Source of the DNA: Brachycybe producta
Lineage: Eukaryota > Arthropoda > Diplopoda > Playtdesmida > Andrognathidae
DNA: 64,000 nt
NCBI GenBank assembly: GCA_036925085.1
Contig: JAUPFP010000017.1
Location: forward strand, 1,518,501 to 1,582,500
Reading direction: 5' to 3'
Numbering within the stretch: position 1 is the stretch's first letter; every line of letters starts with the position of its first letter. A program made the translations under genes and the position numbers. Shown in pieces: positions 11,094-21,915 of the stretch. The notes below the pieces were generated by a model. The model saw nothing but the letters and a program-made list of their open reading frames with translations. It made no database searches and was not told the DNA's origin.

Positions 11094-11632
11094 ATAAGGG
11101 GCGCTACATCGCAAAATTACTTCGAAAAATCTCCACAAAGAGCGCTAGCATCGTTTATATATTGAGCGGCCATAGACCCGATGTTAAAGAAAAAAATGTT
11201 AATTTTGAAAATACACAGTCGCGGCGGCAATGTGTTTAATTTTCATTTTTAAAGTTGTCCAATATTAAGTTTTCAAAGTGCAATGTGCACCTTAAATATA
11301 TGCTGACCTACTGATAGAATGGCAAAAAAATTGGTGTTTTTCTATTTTTAAAAAAATATATTGTTAAACTCCATTGAGTACAGCACTCGTAAGCCAAAAA
11401 CATCCATTAAAATATTGGTAAAAATACGTAAAAAATAATTTTAAAAACCCAGAAAAAAATCAGCACGTGCGCCAATGTGTTGGCTTCCCTGTGTTTTAAT
11501 TGTGCTTTTTAAAAATTATTTCTGCGTATTGTTACCAACATTTTAATGGATGTTTTTTTCTTACAAATGCGTACTGACTGGAGTTTAACATACTGTAAGA
11601 GTTAGAAATTCGCGATTTTGAAATAGTTTTTT
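11094..11632. mobile_element. Family C palindromic element, copy C1 (right arm truncated)
   Basis: Starts near GCGCTACATCGCAAAATTAC and passes through the C landmarks AGAGCGCTAGCATCG, GTTGTCCAATATTAAG and TTAAACTCCATTGAGTA. The centre has CAGCACGTGCGCCAATG, and the mirrored arm is cut off near ATTCGCGATTTTGAAATAG. Non-coding. Confidence 0.75.
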
Positions 11633-12688
11633 AAATATGAATCAATTACTAGCTCTTAATTCTTTAATTGGCTTTGGTTGGCTATTTCTACTTAAAACAT
11701 GTGCATGTACCTCACAACAAACCAATTAGAAGTTGAAGAAAATCATGTACGATTTTCACTACGATTCACAGCAGATCGTGTGGATGGAAAGACATTTTAC
11801 GTTTTTAGCTGCATTTTACTGATTATCCAGAATAGAATTTGAAATTTTAAAAATTCAGTAAAACGCGGATTAAAAGTAAAATGGCTTCCGATACCGTACG
11901 AGATTCACTGGAATGTCGGCCCCTTGACATAAACGAAGTTTTGAAAACTTGATTGGGAACTAGGTTGCATTGTGTGATATAGAGGTTTATTACAAAGTTC
12001 TAGTTGCAAGTCACATCACACTGGTTGCATTGCAAGTTTAGTTGCATTGGAGGTTGCTAGTGTAATACCGACTTTAGCCTTTGAGTTTGACATGCTTGAT
12101 GTAGATCTATATAGCAATTCCAAATCTGATAGTTCATTTCTAGACAAAAAAAGAAGCATGTTTTTGGATCATGATGATGTTTCTTAAAGACTAAAATTCG
12201 CTTCACCAATGAAGCTTTTTTTTTTTTTTGCTTCTTTTCATTGAAAAAGTCGTGCAGTTTAAGTTGTGATGTGACGTCATAAGGTACCGTTTGAGGCCCA
12301 TATCATTGTCAAAAAAAAAAAAGGTTCTGAAATTACTTTTTCTTTTCTTTTATAAAGAAATAAAAAGTTAGATTTTTTTTTTGTTGTTAAAGCAATTTTC
12401 GTTGATCTTTTTTTTTCACGCTCTGAAATTGAAGATCAGTGTCGTTTTTTTTGTTAGTTGTTTTGTTACTTTCTATCTATGCATTCTTAAAGAGATATTC
12501 TGTGTTCGAATTGCTCTTGAGTCCAAATCCAATTTTTTTTTAGGTGGTTATTATGATATTCACGGGTTTTTTTTTTTCTTTAAAAGTTCTAACAAAAGTT
12601 CAAAACTTTGTGTTTATTTCTTGGAAAAAAAAAAGAAAAACTTGTGACGCTTCTGATAAAGCAGATGACTGAGGAAAAAAAAGGAACC
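11633..12688. other. Unassigned stretch
   Basis: No gene recognised. An AACCAATTAGAAGTTG remnant of family A lies at about 11719-11734. The rest is T-rich, and the T-rich 88-codon frame at its right end is not protein-like. Confidence 0.35.
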
Positions 12689-13820
12689 TAAGGCCTTGTT
12701 TCCATTGGGATGAAAATTTGTACTCAGTGAAAATTTCAACTGTTGAAAAATAGCAGTGTTTCACAGGCTTGCCACCTGTGGAGGACAGGAATGTGAATTA
12801 TTACGCCCCACTCACCCAAAGGTTTTAGGGCGATATATGCCACTAGTATTTATTACAGCATATTATGTGCTATCGTTGGCTGGGAAAAGCCAGCATGGCA
12901 TACAAACCTGTGGAGTGAAAACCCGTGGAAAAAACTGTGGAGGACAGTCCTCCATTTGGAAGAACTGTCCTGAACTGACATGTTTGCCTTTGTGGCGGAC
13001 TGTCCTGGTCGAAGGACATTTCCTCCGAATGGAGGACTGTCCTGGTCGTAGGACATTTCCTCTGAATGGAGGACTGTCCTCCGCAAAGGAGGACAGGTGT
13101 TTCCTATGGAGAAAATGTGTTAATGCATTTAGTAGGAGAAAATAAATTTAATATGGCGACTATTAACACAACAAACGTGGTTCCCGCTTATACACTATTA
13201 TGGTTTTGGTTCATTATATTAGGCCAACATTAACTAAGGCCACATTAACTAAAACATAAATTGCCGTTTCTCATCGAGTATTTACATCGAAACGGCGTTA
13301 TTTTTCTGTAAAACTATATGGTTAAATATATCCTACAACTGATTAAAATGCATTAATTTACCTGAAATGATGAGAAATTGAAAGAAAAATCGATGAAAAA
13401 ACACTCACCAAAAACGCAAAAAAAAAGCACAAATATTCACCAAAAAGAAGAGGTTTAAACAAAAGTTGAGTCAATTTCAACGTTTTTTTAAACCTCTTTT
13501 TGGGCGAATATTTGTACTTTTTTTGTGGAATTGAGGGCGTTATATTGAATGGCTTTTCTCCTATCGGTGATGTTATATTAGCCAACTAATAGACATGCGC
13601 ATTAGGTCACTTATCCATACTAAAAACACTTGTTATTTTTCAACGGTTGACATTTTTACAACTGCGAAAATTTGAACTTTTTAGAAAATTTCAACTGGTA
13701 AAAAATGGATCAGACGTGGTCTTTGATAGTCAAATGGACGTGCGCCACGTTTCTCTCTATTTTACACCAGTTGGAATTTTCAAAAAGTTCAAATTTTCAT
13801 CCTAGTGGAAACAAGGCCTA
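12689..13820. mobile_element. Inverted-repeat element GG, interrupted by H1
   Basis: About 1.13 kb with ends TAAGGCCTTGTTTCCA and TGGAAACAAGGCCTA, and subterminal GAAAATTTCAACTGTTGAAA-type arms. GAACC occurs outside both ends. A second, partial end lies at 42185-42275. Element H1 is inserted in the left part. Frames of 75-129 codons within it span repeat junctions and are not genes. Confidence 0.7.
12764..13096. mobile_element. Family H element, copy H1
   Basis: Starts CAGGCTTGCCACCTGTGG and contains repeated GGAGGACTGTCCTCC palindromes. One segment with GAATGGAGGACTGTCCTGG is tandemly duplicated near 13015-13075. Flanks GTGTTTCA (12756-12763) and GTGTTTCC (13097-13104) are a likely 8-bp TSD. 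The expected right end is shortened. hAT-like by TSD length (inference). Confidence 0.7.
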
Positions 13821-14323
13821 AGAACCGGGCGTTTCTTTCACCATTTTTCTTCCCGCCTGTTTAAAATCAAGGTGGTTTTTCTTTTTTTGATTTAGTGAAA
13901 TGTATAACACCATTATATAATGTTGTTTGGTAAGTTTTTCACGAATTTTTCTTGCCTTTTTTCTTTCTTGGCGTGTGTGTGTCTTGTCTTTTTTTATTCA
14001 AGAAGAATGCATCAAAAGAGAATAAAACATTGTTATTGAGATGCCTTTGTGTCAAAGGTCATATTCAATGTATTGTTGGTCGACAAAAGGGGTCATGGAA
14101 GGTTAACACAAATACAAAACATCGGTGGTGTATTATAATTGAAGTGTTATTACCTTTTAAGGTAACTTGTAGGGGGACGAGATGCCCGATTCTGATACGA
14201 TTCCGATTCAGAGAATCGATTTTTTTATTTTAGATTAATTGTATAAATTGAATCGATTCTAAAGCTTCCGATTAATTGTATGAATCGATTCTATAGGCTA
14301 AAAACATAGTTGCAAGGCGAGTC
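13821..14323. other. Unassigned stretch with GAATCGATT-rich repeat
   Basis: 14180-14300 is dense in GAATCG/CGATTC motifs (GAATCGATTCTA twice), resembling the end of a decayed inverted-repeat transposon. No gene. Confidence 0.35.
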
Positions 14324-14977
14324 ATGCCTAGTTCTCACAACCTTCATGTAGCTCAGGCTAAGGACTCAGCCTATGTATAAGAATTGTGAGAACACACGCT
14401 AGATGGTGGTCAATGTCAAATGTTAGCTTTGGTTAGGTAGCCTTGGTTACCCATATGTAGCCTACACATTATTTAGTGTGAATGCAAAACAAAGTTACTT
14501 GATCATACACCACCTGGTGGTCATAAATCTGAATAGAAAATGGCGTCATTCATTTTCTATTTCCATTGTTAGATGCTTCAGTCTATTTGTTAATTTATTA
14601 AAATAATTTAAAATTATCAATTGATCTTTATTTAATAATTACTTATTTCCATAAACTCTAAATCATCAACCTACCTACAATTAAAATATGTTGCATTTAG
14701 TGTGTTCAATGAAGACTCATGCAATTCAGTTTTGTTAGTATGGACAATATCAGCCATTTTCCCTCCAATTATGTATACATTATGCAGGCTATGCACAGCA
14801 CAATGTCCACACATAATGGCCAGTGCCAAATTTGTAAAAATGAAATAAATATGCTGTAGTGAGCGCCACCTTTAGGCAGGTCACGAAGCCCATATGTAGC
14901 ACTCTCACATGTGAACACAGTCGTTTAGCCAAGGCTATTTTTGCCCGAGCTACAAGAAGGTTGTGAGAACTAGGCAT
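14324..14977. mobile_element. Inverted-repeat element FF
   Basis: 654 bp with nearly identical arms of about 36 bp, starting ATGCCTAGTTCTCACAACCT on each side. The arms continue with GTAGCTC and AGCC motifs. The interior is AT-rich and non-coding; the 63-codon minus frame crosses the right arm and is incidental. No clear TSD. Confidence 0.75.
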
Positions 14978-15240
14978 CAAGAGACATGATTAGGCCAGAG
15001 AAGAGAGGGGGCTAGGTGGGCCAGTTGTCATGGTTCTATAATTTTCAGGGGACTTCTGACATGAATGTCTTAAGAACTGTTTTCTTATGAAAAGGTGTCA
15101 TTTTCAGTAGTTTCTCAAATGAAAAACTCTGGTAAAAAAATAACTAGCACTGCAGCAATGTGACCATAACCAACTGTAGAAGACAAACAGATGACGCAGC
15201 CACACAGACACAAAAGTTAACAAATATTAAGTTTTCAAAG
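14978..15240. other. Unassigned stretch with a short C fragment
   Basis: No gene. CAAATATTAAGTTTTCAAAG just before D6 matches the interior of family C, so a short C remnant ends here. Confidence 0.4.
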
Positions 15241-15378
15241 TGATTTAGTATTTCAGTTTAAAATATTAATAATGAAGTCAATTTTTATTTGTCGTTCATG
15301 TCCTTAACTGGATTCCGTATAATTCACCTAAACACATTTAATTTGAATTCGTTTAACTCATGTGTATACAAGGTATAA
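15241..15378 (-). mobile_element. Family D half-element, copy D6
   Basis: Starts at TGATTTAGTATTTCAG and ends at CATGTGTATACAAGGTATAA. It is the same half, with the same internal breakpoint, as D3. Confidence 0.7.
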
Positions 15379-15655
15379 AGGAAACATAAAATATAGCCTC
15401 AAATTGAATGACAATTTGGTAAGTGCTGCCAGCTAGCAGCGATTTTTTAACGATATAGAAACTACAATCCAGTTAATGCAATTTCGTTGTCAAAATTATG
15501 AATAAATAAATGATGATGCTCTCTTCAAATTCGGTTATAATTATAATAATAAAAAAATACTAAACCAGTTTGATTGTTGGAAAGAGAGAGTTGCTTCTAA
15601 TTATATCTAAGTTGTAAGGTTTCTTCTTATCAAAAGTCATCTAGAACATTTTAGT
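15379..15655. other. Unassigned stretch
   Basis: AT-rich; nothing recognised. Confidence 0.3.
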
Positions 15656-15821
15656 GCTCTCTTTCTCTCTCTCTCTCTCTCTTGCTCTCTCTTTCTTTCT
15701 CTCTCTTGCTCTCGCTTTCTTTCTCTCTCTTTCTCTCTTGCTCTCTTTCTTTCTCTCTCTCTCTCTCTCTCTTTCTTTCTCTCTCTCTCTCTTTCTTTCT
15801 CTCTTGCTCTCTCTCTCTCTC
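15656..15821 (+). repeat. Polypyrimidine (CT/CTTT)n tract
   Basis: About 165 bp of almost pure pyrimidine made of CTCTCT, CTTT and CTTG units. It opens several frames on both strands (poly Leu/Ser and Arg/Glu), all artefacts. Confidence 0.95.
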
Positions 15822-16064
15822 GTTATCTACATTGACAAGACTCGTTTTAGAAGGAATCAATGAAAAATTTACAAGTTTTCTGCAGAATTTTTTTTTGTTT
15901 CGTTAAATAAAGAAAATGTCTAATTTTTTTACGGTATTTTTAAATTAATTAACCTTAATGGTAATTAATTTGTACAGGTGCCAGGTGGTGAAGGAACGTT
16001 GATGATGAGAAAAGAGTTTGTAATTTACTCATCAAAATTAGATAAAATTTGAACAGTTTGACAC
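15822..16064. other. Unassigned stretch
   Basis: AT-rich; nothing recognised. Confidence 0.3.
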
Positions 16065-16338
16065 GTCGCACCTTGGCTGTGGAAGAGTGGCACAATTAAA
16101 AAAAAACACTCTTTTTTTTGGGGGGGGGGGGGAGGGATGAGTTTAAAGTTAAGAGAAGATCCTTGGCTTACTTTGCTGAGCTTTTTCAAGTGCAGAAAAC
16201 CGTTTTAACTATTCACAATATCGGTTTGTTTGGCTCCTCTACAATAGATTGAGATTGAAAAATTGCAACTTTAAACTCCATTTTCACAAAAAAAAAAGTT
16301 TTTTTTTAGTTGTCCCACTCTTCTTGCCGAGGTGCGAC
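16065..16338. mobile_element. Family L element, copy L1
   Basis: 274 bp with ends GTCGCACCTTGGCTG and GCCGAGGTGCGAC. The inverted arms continue for about 60 bp through GTGGCACAAT, a poly-A/T-flanked ACACT and GAGTTTAAAGTT. Collinear with L2 (19440) and with L3 (43705) after removal of M. Non-coding. Confidence 0.8.
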
Positions 16339-16346
16339 ATTGCGCC

Positions 16347-16862
16347 TAGTGATGTGCGATAGTCAAAAATAAACTATCAATAGTATTTTACACGACCTAT
16401 GGATAGTATTGATAGTCGCTTCAATATCGGATAGTTTTCTACTTTTCCCCAATTGGTGGAAATATTTCTTTTAGAAAACCTATACTGAAAACTGAAAAGC
16501 CGTTGTTTTTGAAGATTCTTGTTGATCTGAAAAATGAAGATAAATGCTTTTTTCTGGAGATTTTTATTGAAAATAATGAAAAGATTAAAATCGTCACATT
16601 GTCACATTCACAACCTCTCTTCGCAGTCCATAGTATGTTCAATACTCACCAATGTCACCATGCACTACTGCAGTTTAAAAGTGCAGACAATACAAACGGT
16701 GCAGATCATGGTGCGCCATCTAACAGTCAGGATTCAAGATACATTAATGTATGTGATTGTCGGGTTTTTATATTGATTGCTAAACCACTCGATAGTTTGA
16801 CTATCGAGTAGTCGACTATCGGCGATAGTATTCCTATTCATATCGCTATCGGAACATCATTA
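16347..16862. mobile_element. hAT-like inverted-repeat element AG
   Basis: 516 bp from TAGTGATGTGCGATAG to CTATCGGAACATCATTA. Both subterminal regions are packed with GATAGT/ACTATC motifs. The ends resemble common hAT termini, but no convincing 8-bp TSD is visible. Frames inside are short and unrecognised. Confidence 0.65.
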
Positions 16863-17090
16863 CATATGTGCATTTGCTAAACATACATATCTACTTGTAC
16901 GTATGGGGTGGATTGCTCAGATTTTATTATTCATATTTAAAAAGCGAGCAAAATACTCTTGCTTCAACTATTTGCATAGGTTGCAATGGTATTTTTTGTT
17001 TACCTTTTACTCATGCTAAGGAGTAATTACTCTGCTTTTATTCATACCACCCCGTTGTCTTGCACTTTTGTCATGTTGGATGCAGCATGC

Positions 17091-17270
17091 ACATGCAATT
17101 AGAAATCGGGATGCGCAGAAGTTGGCTCCGCCCTGTTTATGACGAACCGCAACTTCTAATTGGTTGATTACGTAGTTTGACGTCACATGCTCCGCCCTTT
17201 TCAATTTCGAACCACACAACAAACCAATTAGAAGTTGCCGGTCGTCATAAAAAAGGGCTAATTGCCTGTT
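17091..17270. mobile_element. Family A MITE, copy A4
   Basis: About 180 bp, ends ACATGCAATTAG and CTAATTGCCTGTT, with a deletion in the right arm. Perfect 8-bp TSD CAGCATGC at 17083-17090 and 17271-17278. The CRE TGACGTCA is retained. Confidence 0.9.
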
Positions 17271-17639
17271 CAGCATGCTGACAAAATTTGAGCTGCCACA
17301 GTAACTACCGTGACTGATCATTGGAAGAATGGCTTTGGTCAATTTTATTTTGGCCAATAGAAATGCAGTATTCTATTTTTGCAGCATATAAAACCCGCTC
17401 TTCAGAATCAATAGTATTCTAAACAGAATACTAAAGCTGCTTTTCGCTGTAAAAATAAAAATAAATTATTGAATTTAAAAATGCAATTATAAAAATGGAA
17501 AAAAATAATAATAAAAAATTAATTAATTAATTCATAATTAATATTTCATCAAACCTTGGATGAAGATTTCTTCGTCCATAGTCAAACCAAATCAATGCCT
17601 CCATGGATATCGATAAATGGGGAAAATACTATTAAGGGC
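17271..17639. other. Unassigned AT-rich stretch
   Basis: No gene or repeat family recognised. Confidence 0.3.
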
Positions 17640-17848
17640 ACAGGCATTTAAGTACAGCAAAAATACAGTCGTTTGCCCCGCCCTTTTATGAGCGTCAGAC
17701 CAACATATCAACCAATTACATATTGCTGTCCCTCATAAAAGGGCGGGTCATATGACGTCAGAGCAATAAACAAACCAATTAGAAGTTGACATTGCTCATA
17801 AAAGGGCGGGGCAAACGACTGTATCTGTGCTGTGATTTAAATGCCTGT
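17640..17848. mobile_element. Family B MITE, copy B1
   Basis: About 209 bp, ACAGGCATTTAAG to TAAATGCCTGT. The interior has GTCGTTTGCCCCGCCC and its inverse AAAGGGCGGGGC, CCAATTA motifs and TGACGTCA. No clear TSD. Confidence 0.8.
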
Positions 17849-18368
17849 TTCACGGCTACTTTTATTGAGGAAAAAAAAAATAATACTGCGTTCCTATTGA
17901 CCAAAGCTATCGCCAACGACCGCCACTATCGTGTTGCTGTCGTTCTCAAATGCACCCATAGTCGCGTGCGCCTTTTTTGTCAGTCATTTTTGGGGGGGGG
18001 GTGGGTGGGTTGCAATTTGACGTTGTGTATTTGTGGTGGGCGGGATTGTTATAAAAAAGAACAAGTTCGAGAATTGAGGCGTGTGTTTTCAAATCGCGTG
18101 TATGATGATACTTTTACTATAATACAGACAGACAAGACACTTAAACACAGAGAAAAAGGGAAATTGTTCGTCTTGTTAATTATTGTCATCGGTTTTTGGA
18201 ATTTATATTACTTGAGGCTAAAAATGACTTTCTAAACTATAAAAGAAAAAAAAAGTACTTTTAAAAACTGAAGAGTGGTTAGTTTTGTATAATATTATTA
18301 GAATATTTAGATGTTTGATAATATGTCTCAGTATTCTCTGGAGGAATGAGATGATATATATACTGGTT
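17849..18368. other. Unassigned stretch
   Basis: No gene recognised. 17897-17918 is the exact reverse complement of 181-202. A poly-G run lies near 17991-18009. The 149-codon frame that starts in B1 and crosses this stretch has no recognisable domain. Confidence 0.35.
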
Positions 18369-18805
18369 ATGTGGTAGAAATCTGAGCAACCCAGAGTAAT
18401 CTGCAGCTGCGGCAGCATCCTCTAGAGTATGCTGCTACTGCAATGTCATCCGAATATACTGCAGCCAGTCTCTCCCCTGTTTTAACAAGGATGTGTAAAG
18501 AAAGCTGCTCGCCCACTAGGTCGGTGACGCGGCATGGCAATTAGAAAAAAAAAAAAACAGAGGTCCACCAACTATGAACGCAGCACGGCACAATTTTCCT
18601 TTCCATCCCACAGTATCCATGGAAACCGTGATGAGTAGTGACGAGGAAGTATTTTTTTTGGCTGCTGTGGGGGAGGTAGAGGAAGAAGAGAAAGTACACA
18701 AACTATGGAGGGAAACTGATAAATTCGAGCCAGTACGTCCCTGCTACTAGAGGATGCTGCTGCGGCTGCAGATTACCCTGGGCTGCTCAGATTTCTACCA
18801 CATAT
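18369..18805. mobile_element. Inverted-repeat element SS
   Basis: About 437 bp with arms of about 60 bp starting ATGTGGTAGAAATCTGAGCA on both sides and continuing through AATCTGCAGC and GCAGCATCCTCTAG. The interior carries the small frame at 18619-18723. The TSD is obscured by TATA repeats. Confidence 0.7.
18619..18723 (+). CDS. Small acidic frame inside SS, possible transposase N-terminus
   Basis: 34 codons from ATG, with the motif SSDEEVFFLAAVGEVEEEEK. A run of acidic residues after a hydrophobic stretch recalls the first residues of PIF/Harbinger transposases. This is an impression from composition, not an identified domain. It ends at TAA 18721-18723, well short of any catalytic region. 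Confidence 0.2.
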
Positions 18806-19439
18806 ATAAAGATGCTGCAATTTTTCTCGTCTTCTTTCAAGTTGACCTGACATTAACAACCCCAACTTTGTTGTTTCTTTGATATGTTCTTTTTTTTTCT
18901 TCCAAAAATAAGTGGACATTATCTTGATTTGTTCATCTAAAGATATCAGCATTTTCGTTTCCTTTCTCTTTAGTTTCCCACCGTTTGCTTTTATATGAAA
19001 ATGCTACTGGAATGTTAGATCCAGTTTTTCTTGGTTGTCATTTTTATTCCGTTTGTGTCATTCTCTCTCTCTTTTTTTTGTCCTGAGGTTACCGATTTGC
19101 TGCTGTTGCTCTCTGTTGTTTCAAGATGATCCAATTTAGGTCTAATATGAAATGTTTTAACAATTGCCTTCTCCTCCTCCTATGCCCGCCCTCCCTTTCT
19201 CCACTTCATTATAAAATGATTGTTTCATTCAAGTATTATGTTGAATGGCTATATATATATAGTGCAGGGTGAGATTAAAAACCATGTTAAGTTGACATTC
19301 AGGTTATCAGAAAGAGATGTTTGTTTTCAGGTTAGCAAAGTTGGCACAGTTAAAAACGCGCTACTGTGGGTGCGTTCACTTCCTAAGCGCTTTTGAAACT
19401 TCTCGAGCAAATGTGATTTGGTTAGGGTCTGAACGCCAT
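18806..19439. other. Unassigned stretch
   Basis: T-rich. No gene or family recognised. Confidence 0.3.
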
Positions 19440-19706
19440 ATCACACCTCGGCTGAAAGAGTGGCACAATAAAAAAAAAACACTTTTTTTTTTGGAAAAAT
19501 GAGTTTAAAGTTAAGAGAATATTCATGGCTTACTTTGCTGAGGTTTTCAAGTGCAGAAAACCGTTTTGACTATTCACAATATAGGTTTATTTTGGCTCAA
19601 CTACAACAGATTGAGATAGAAAAAAAAATTGTAACTTTAAAACTCATTTTCCTCGAAAGAAGTGATTTTTGTTTAGTCGTACCACTCCACCAAGCCGAGG
19701 TGCGAC
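19440..19706. mobile_element. Family L element, copy L2
   Basis: 267 bp, left end TCACACCTCGGCTG, right end AGCCGAGGTGCGAC. Same interior as L1, including CACAATATAGGTTTATTTTG. The 88-codon frame through it is repeat sequence. Confidence 0.8.
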
Positions 19707-19869
19707 GTGTTTCACTCGTCGAGCACATTGGAGCGTTAAAAGTCGTCCGGAAGCTAATCTTCTAAATATCTAGTGTGATGTCGCTGTTAATTCAAATATT
19801 GAATTTCATGTTGAGTTTCACAACGTGCTGTTAAATTGAGATTTACCAAACAAAACACTCGCTTAAAAG

Positions 19870-20530
19870 CCTAGTACACACCTGGATTCTTTGTTGCGAT
19901 ACATTGTTGTGGGGTTGCTCCGATACAACATTGCGGGGCAGAATCGCAGTTGACGTGATTCAGACCCGCAACATTGTTCTGTGTCAACACCTATACTCAG
20001 TTTCTCTCCATCCTTCTATCTTTCACCATGTCATTATCACATGCAGAAGTGGCCCTTTCAATATGTGCTTACACTGTCATTGATCAAGAGGGTACAAATA
20101 AAACAGAAACGGTGGTCAGCACTGAGCACTCAAGCTTTTCTCAGCCAAGAACACATTCAGTTCACCCTTAAATTAGGAGATGGGGCAGGAGTTCGAAATC
20201 CCCAAAATACAATTTAGTATAGTGAATTTGCATTGAAGGTCCTCAAGTAGTTTTAACAGTATTTTAAAAGCGTAGTCTTTAATAATTAATAGCAAACTGA
20301 GCTCTTTTGAGTCTTTGTTCGTGTTTCAAAAAGCGTCCACACTATGAAATGTTTCGCAACAATGTTTAAACGTTTCCCGTTTCAATGGGAGTCAAGAGAA
20401 ACATGAATCTGAGCACTGACGCGATTCAGGCCCCGAAACATTTCAACATTGTTGCGTGTCTGCATCGCAACTGACGCGATTCAGACCCGCAACATTGTAT
20501 CGCAACAAAGCATCCTGGTGTGTGAACTAC
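19870..20530 (+). mobile_element. Family E element, copy E1
   Basis: About 660 bp starting CCTAGTACACACCTGG and then TTGTTGCGATACATTG, ending in CAATGTATCGCAACAAAG... and a CCTGGTGTGTGAACTA remnant. The interior has several GACGCGATTCAG and GCAACATTGT motifs and is homologous in reverse to E2. Its frames match no known family. Confidence 0.75.
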
Positions 20531-21185
20531 CCTTTACACAGAAACTAAATGAAATGAATCATTTGAAATCATTAAATATCACAATGTTGGTGACATATAT
20601 TTGTAACACCTTGTATATTTTAACCATTTAAAAGAAGAAAAAAAAAATAAATCCAATGCTTTCCCCATTAATCCTAGATGAAGAAAAAAGAAACTATGGA
20701 AACACCAACACTACCACCGCAATAATAATAAATGTTTGTAGACATCAATTTTTAAGTCCTAATCGTTTTGTCCACTTTTGAAACGCATTTTTCTATAGAA
20801 ATAAAATTTATCAGAGCGTTAAATAAGGATCAGACTATAGAATTGTTGAATTGTGGAAACAAATTTTGATAGTGTGTCCAGTTTTTCAGGATTTTATGGA
20901 TTTTTTTTTATTGTGTTTAAGGGAGGGAGAGGGGGTGCAATGGAGGAGGAGGGTATGTTGAAGTCCATAGTTTAGGTCTGTGGCGATCGAATAAAGTGGG
21001 TTTATTTGGTCAGAGATCGTCTCCCAGTTGACTATGTATGTTTCGAACAGAAAAACGACCGACCACAACTTAAAAAAAACCGAATATTTTAGAATCTTAT
21101 ATAAGTTATAGTAGATAACAACATGTTGAACGGTAAGTTTATTTTTAAACATAAAACTGGAACAGAAAACAGTAATAATTTAAAT
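20531..21185. other. Unassigned AT-rich stretch
   Basis: No gene or family recognised. Confidence 0.3.
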
Positions 21186-21745
21186 TAGAGGAGGTGGGAA
21201 GAATCCTAAATTTTCTCGAATCCCTCGAATCTCTCCCGAACCTCGAATCCTTCATATAATAATCCTATATTATTCATTAAGAAAATACAAATAAATGAAA
21301 TAATATTAAATATTAAATTATTAATAATAATAAAACAGTGTGACACTCAGGCCCGGCGCATATTGAACCCAGCCCACGCACAGCCCAGCCCATGGCCACG
21401 CCCACGTAGAACCCACGCCTTTTACGGCCAAGGCACCGCATATTGAACCCAGTCGAAACCCAGCCATGGAGACGCGTACGATGCATATCCATATCCTTTG
21501 TCACTTTAAACAAACAAAAATTTGACCCACGACCCACGAAAAACTGCGCGTGCCACAAACCAAACCACGCATGGATGAAGGCTGCATGGGGTGGCCGTGG
21601 GCTGGGTTCAATTTGCGGTGCAGTACTACCATCTATGTTTTACAGATTTCTCCACGCGTGGGCATGGGCTGGGTTGTGCATGGGCTGGGTTCAATATGCG
21701 CCGAGCCTCAGGGTCGCCACAAGCCGAAATTGCAACAATCGACGT
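21186..21745 (-). mobile_element. Family S element, copy S2, interrupted by T
   Basis: Reverse-oriented S, from TAGAGGAGGTGGGAAGAATC through the AT-rich core shared with S1 to the AATTGCAACAATCG segment. Element T splits it at 21350-21707. The distal end is lost next to the LINE fragment. Confidence 0.65.
21350..21707. mobile_element. Element T, probable PIF/Harbinger-type MITE, nested in S2
   Basis: 358 bp, GC-rich. Inverted arms of about 48 bp start GGCCCGGCGCATATTG and GGCTCGGCGCATATTG. TCA occurs at both borders (21347-21349 and 21708-21710), and copy S1 shows the unoccupied site with a single CACTCAGGGTCGCC. A 3-bp TSD and G-rich ends fit PIF/Harbinger (inference). The 81-106-codon frames read through the arms and are not genes. 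Confidence 0.7.
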
Positions 21746-21751
21746 TTTTTG

Positions 21752-21915
21752 TTTTTTTATTAGACTATGAAATTCTCTTCCAGTTAATAGTTCGTTTGTT
21801 AGAACGATTTCAAATTAACAATGATGTCTTATTTTATCTGAATGACAATCATCTGTGATCGGGAGCAATCCTCGCCCTGCCTCATAATGGCTTTTAAGCT
21901 GATTTGCAGGTGTAT
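21752..21915 (+). pseudogene. LINE 3' end fragment, same subfamily as 36783-37140
   Basis: The last coding residues before the stop (about ...DVLFYLNDNHL, 21826-21858) and the short UTR with GATCGGGAGCAAT and TGCAGGTGTATTGA match the minus-strand copy near 36.8-37.1 kb. The tail TTGAATTGAA is the simple 3' repeat expected of L2/CR1-type elements. It starts within the final W-N-S-L-P region, so almost all of the element is missing. Confidence 0.6.

Noticed and set aside
15651-15906. Leu/Ser-rich and Arg/Glu-rich frames
   Set aside because: They lie in the CT polypyrimidine tract and reflect simple repeat only.
17786-18235. 149-codon plus-strand frame
   Set aside because: It starts in the right arm of MITE B1, crosses a poly-G tract and matches no family I know.
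20180-20200. tRNA-like GTTCGAAATCCCC box suggesting a SINE
   Set aside because: No A box or cloverleaf could be folded upstream at the right distance, and the site is inside family E.
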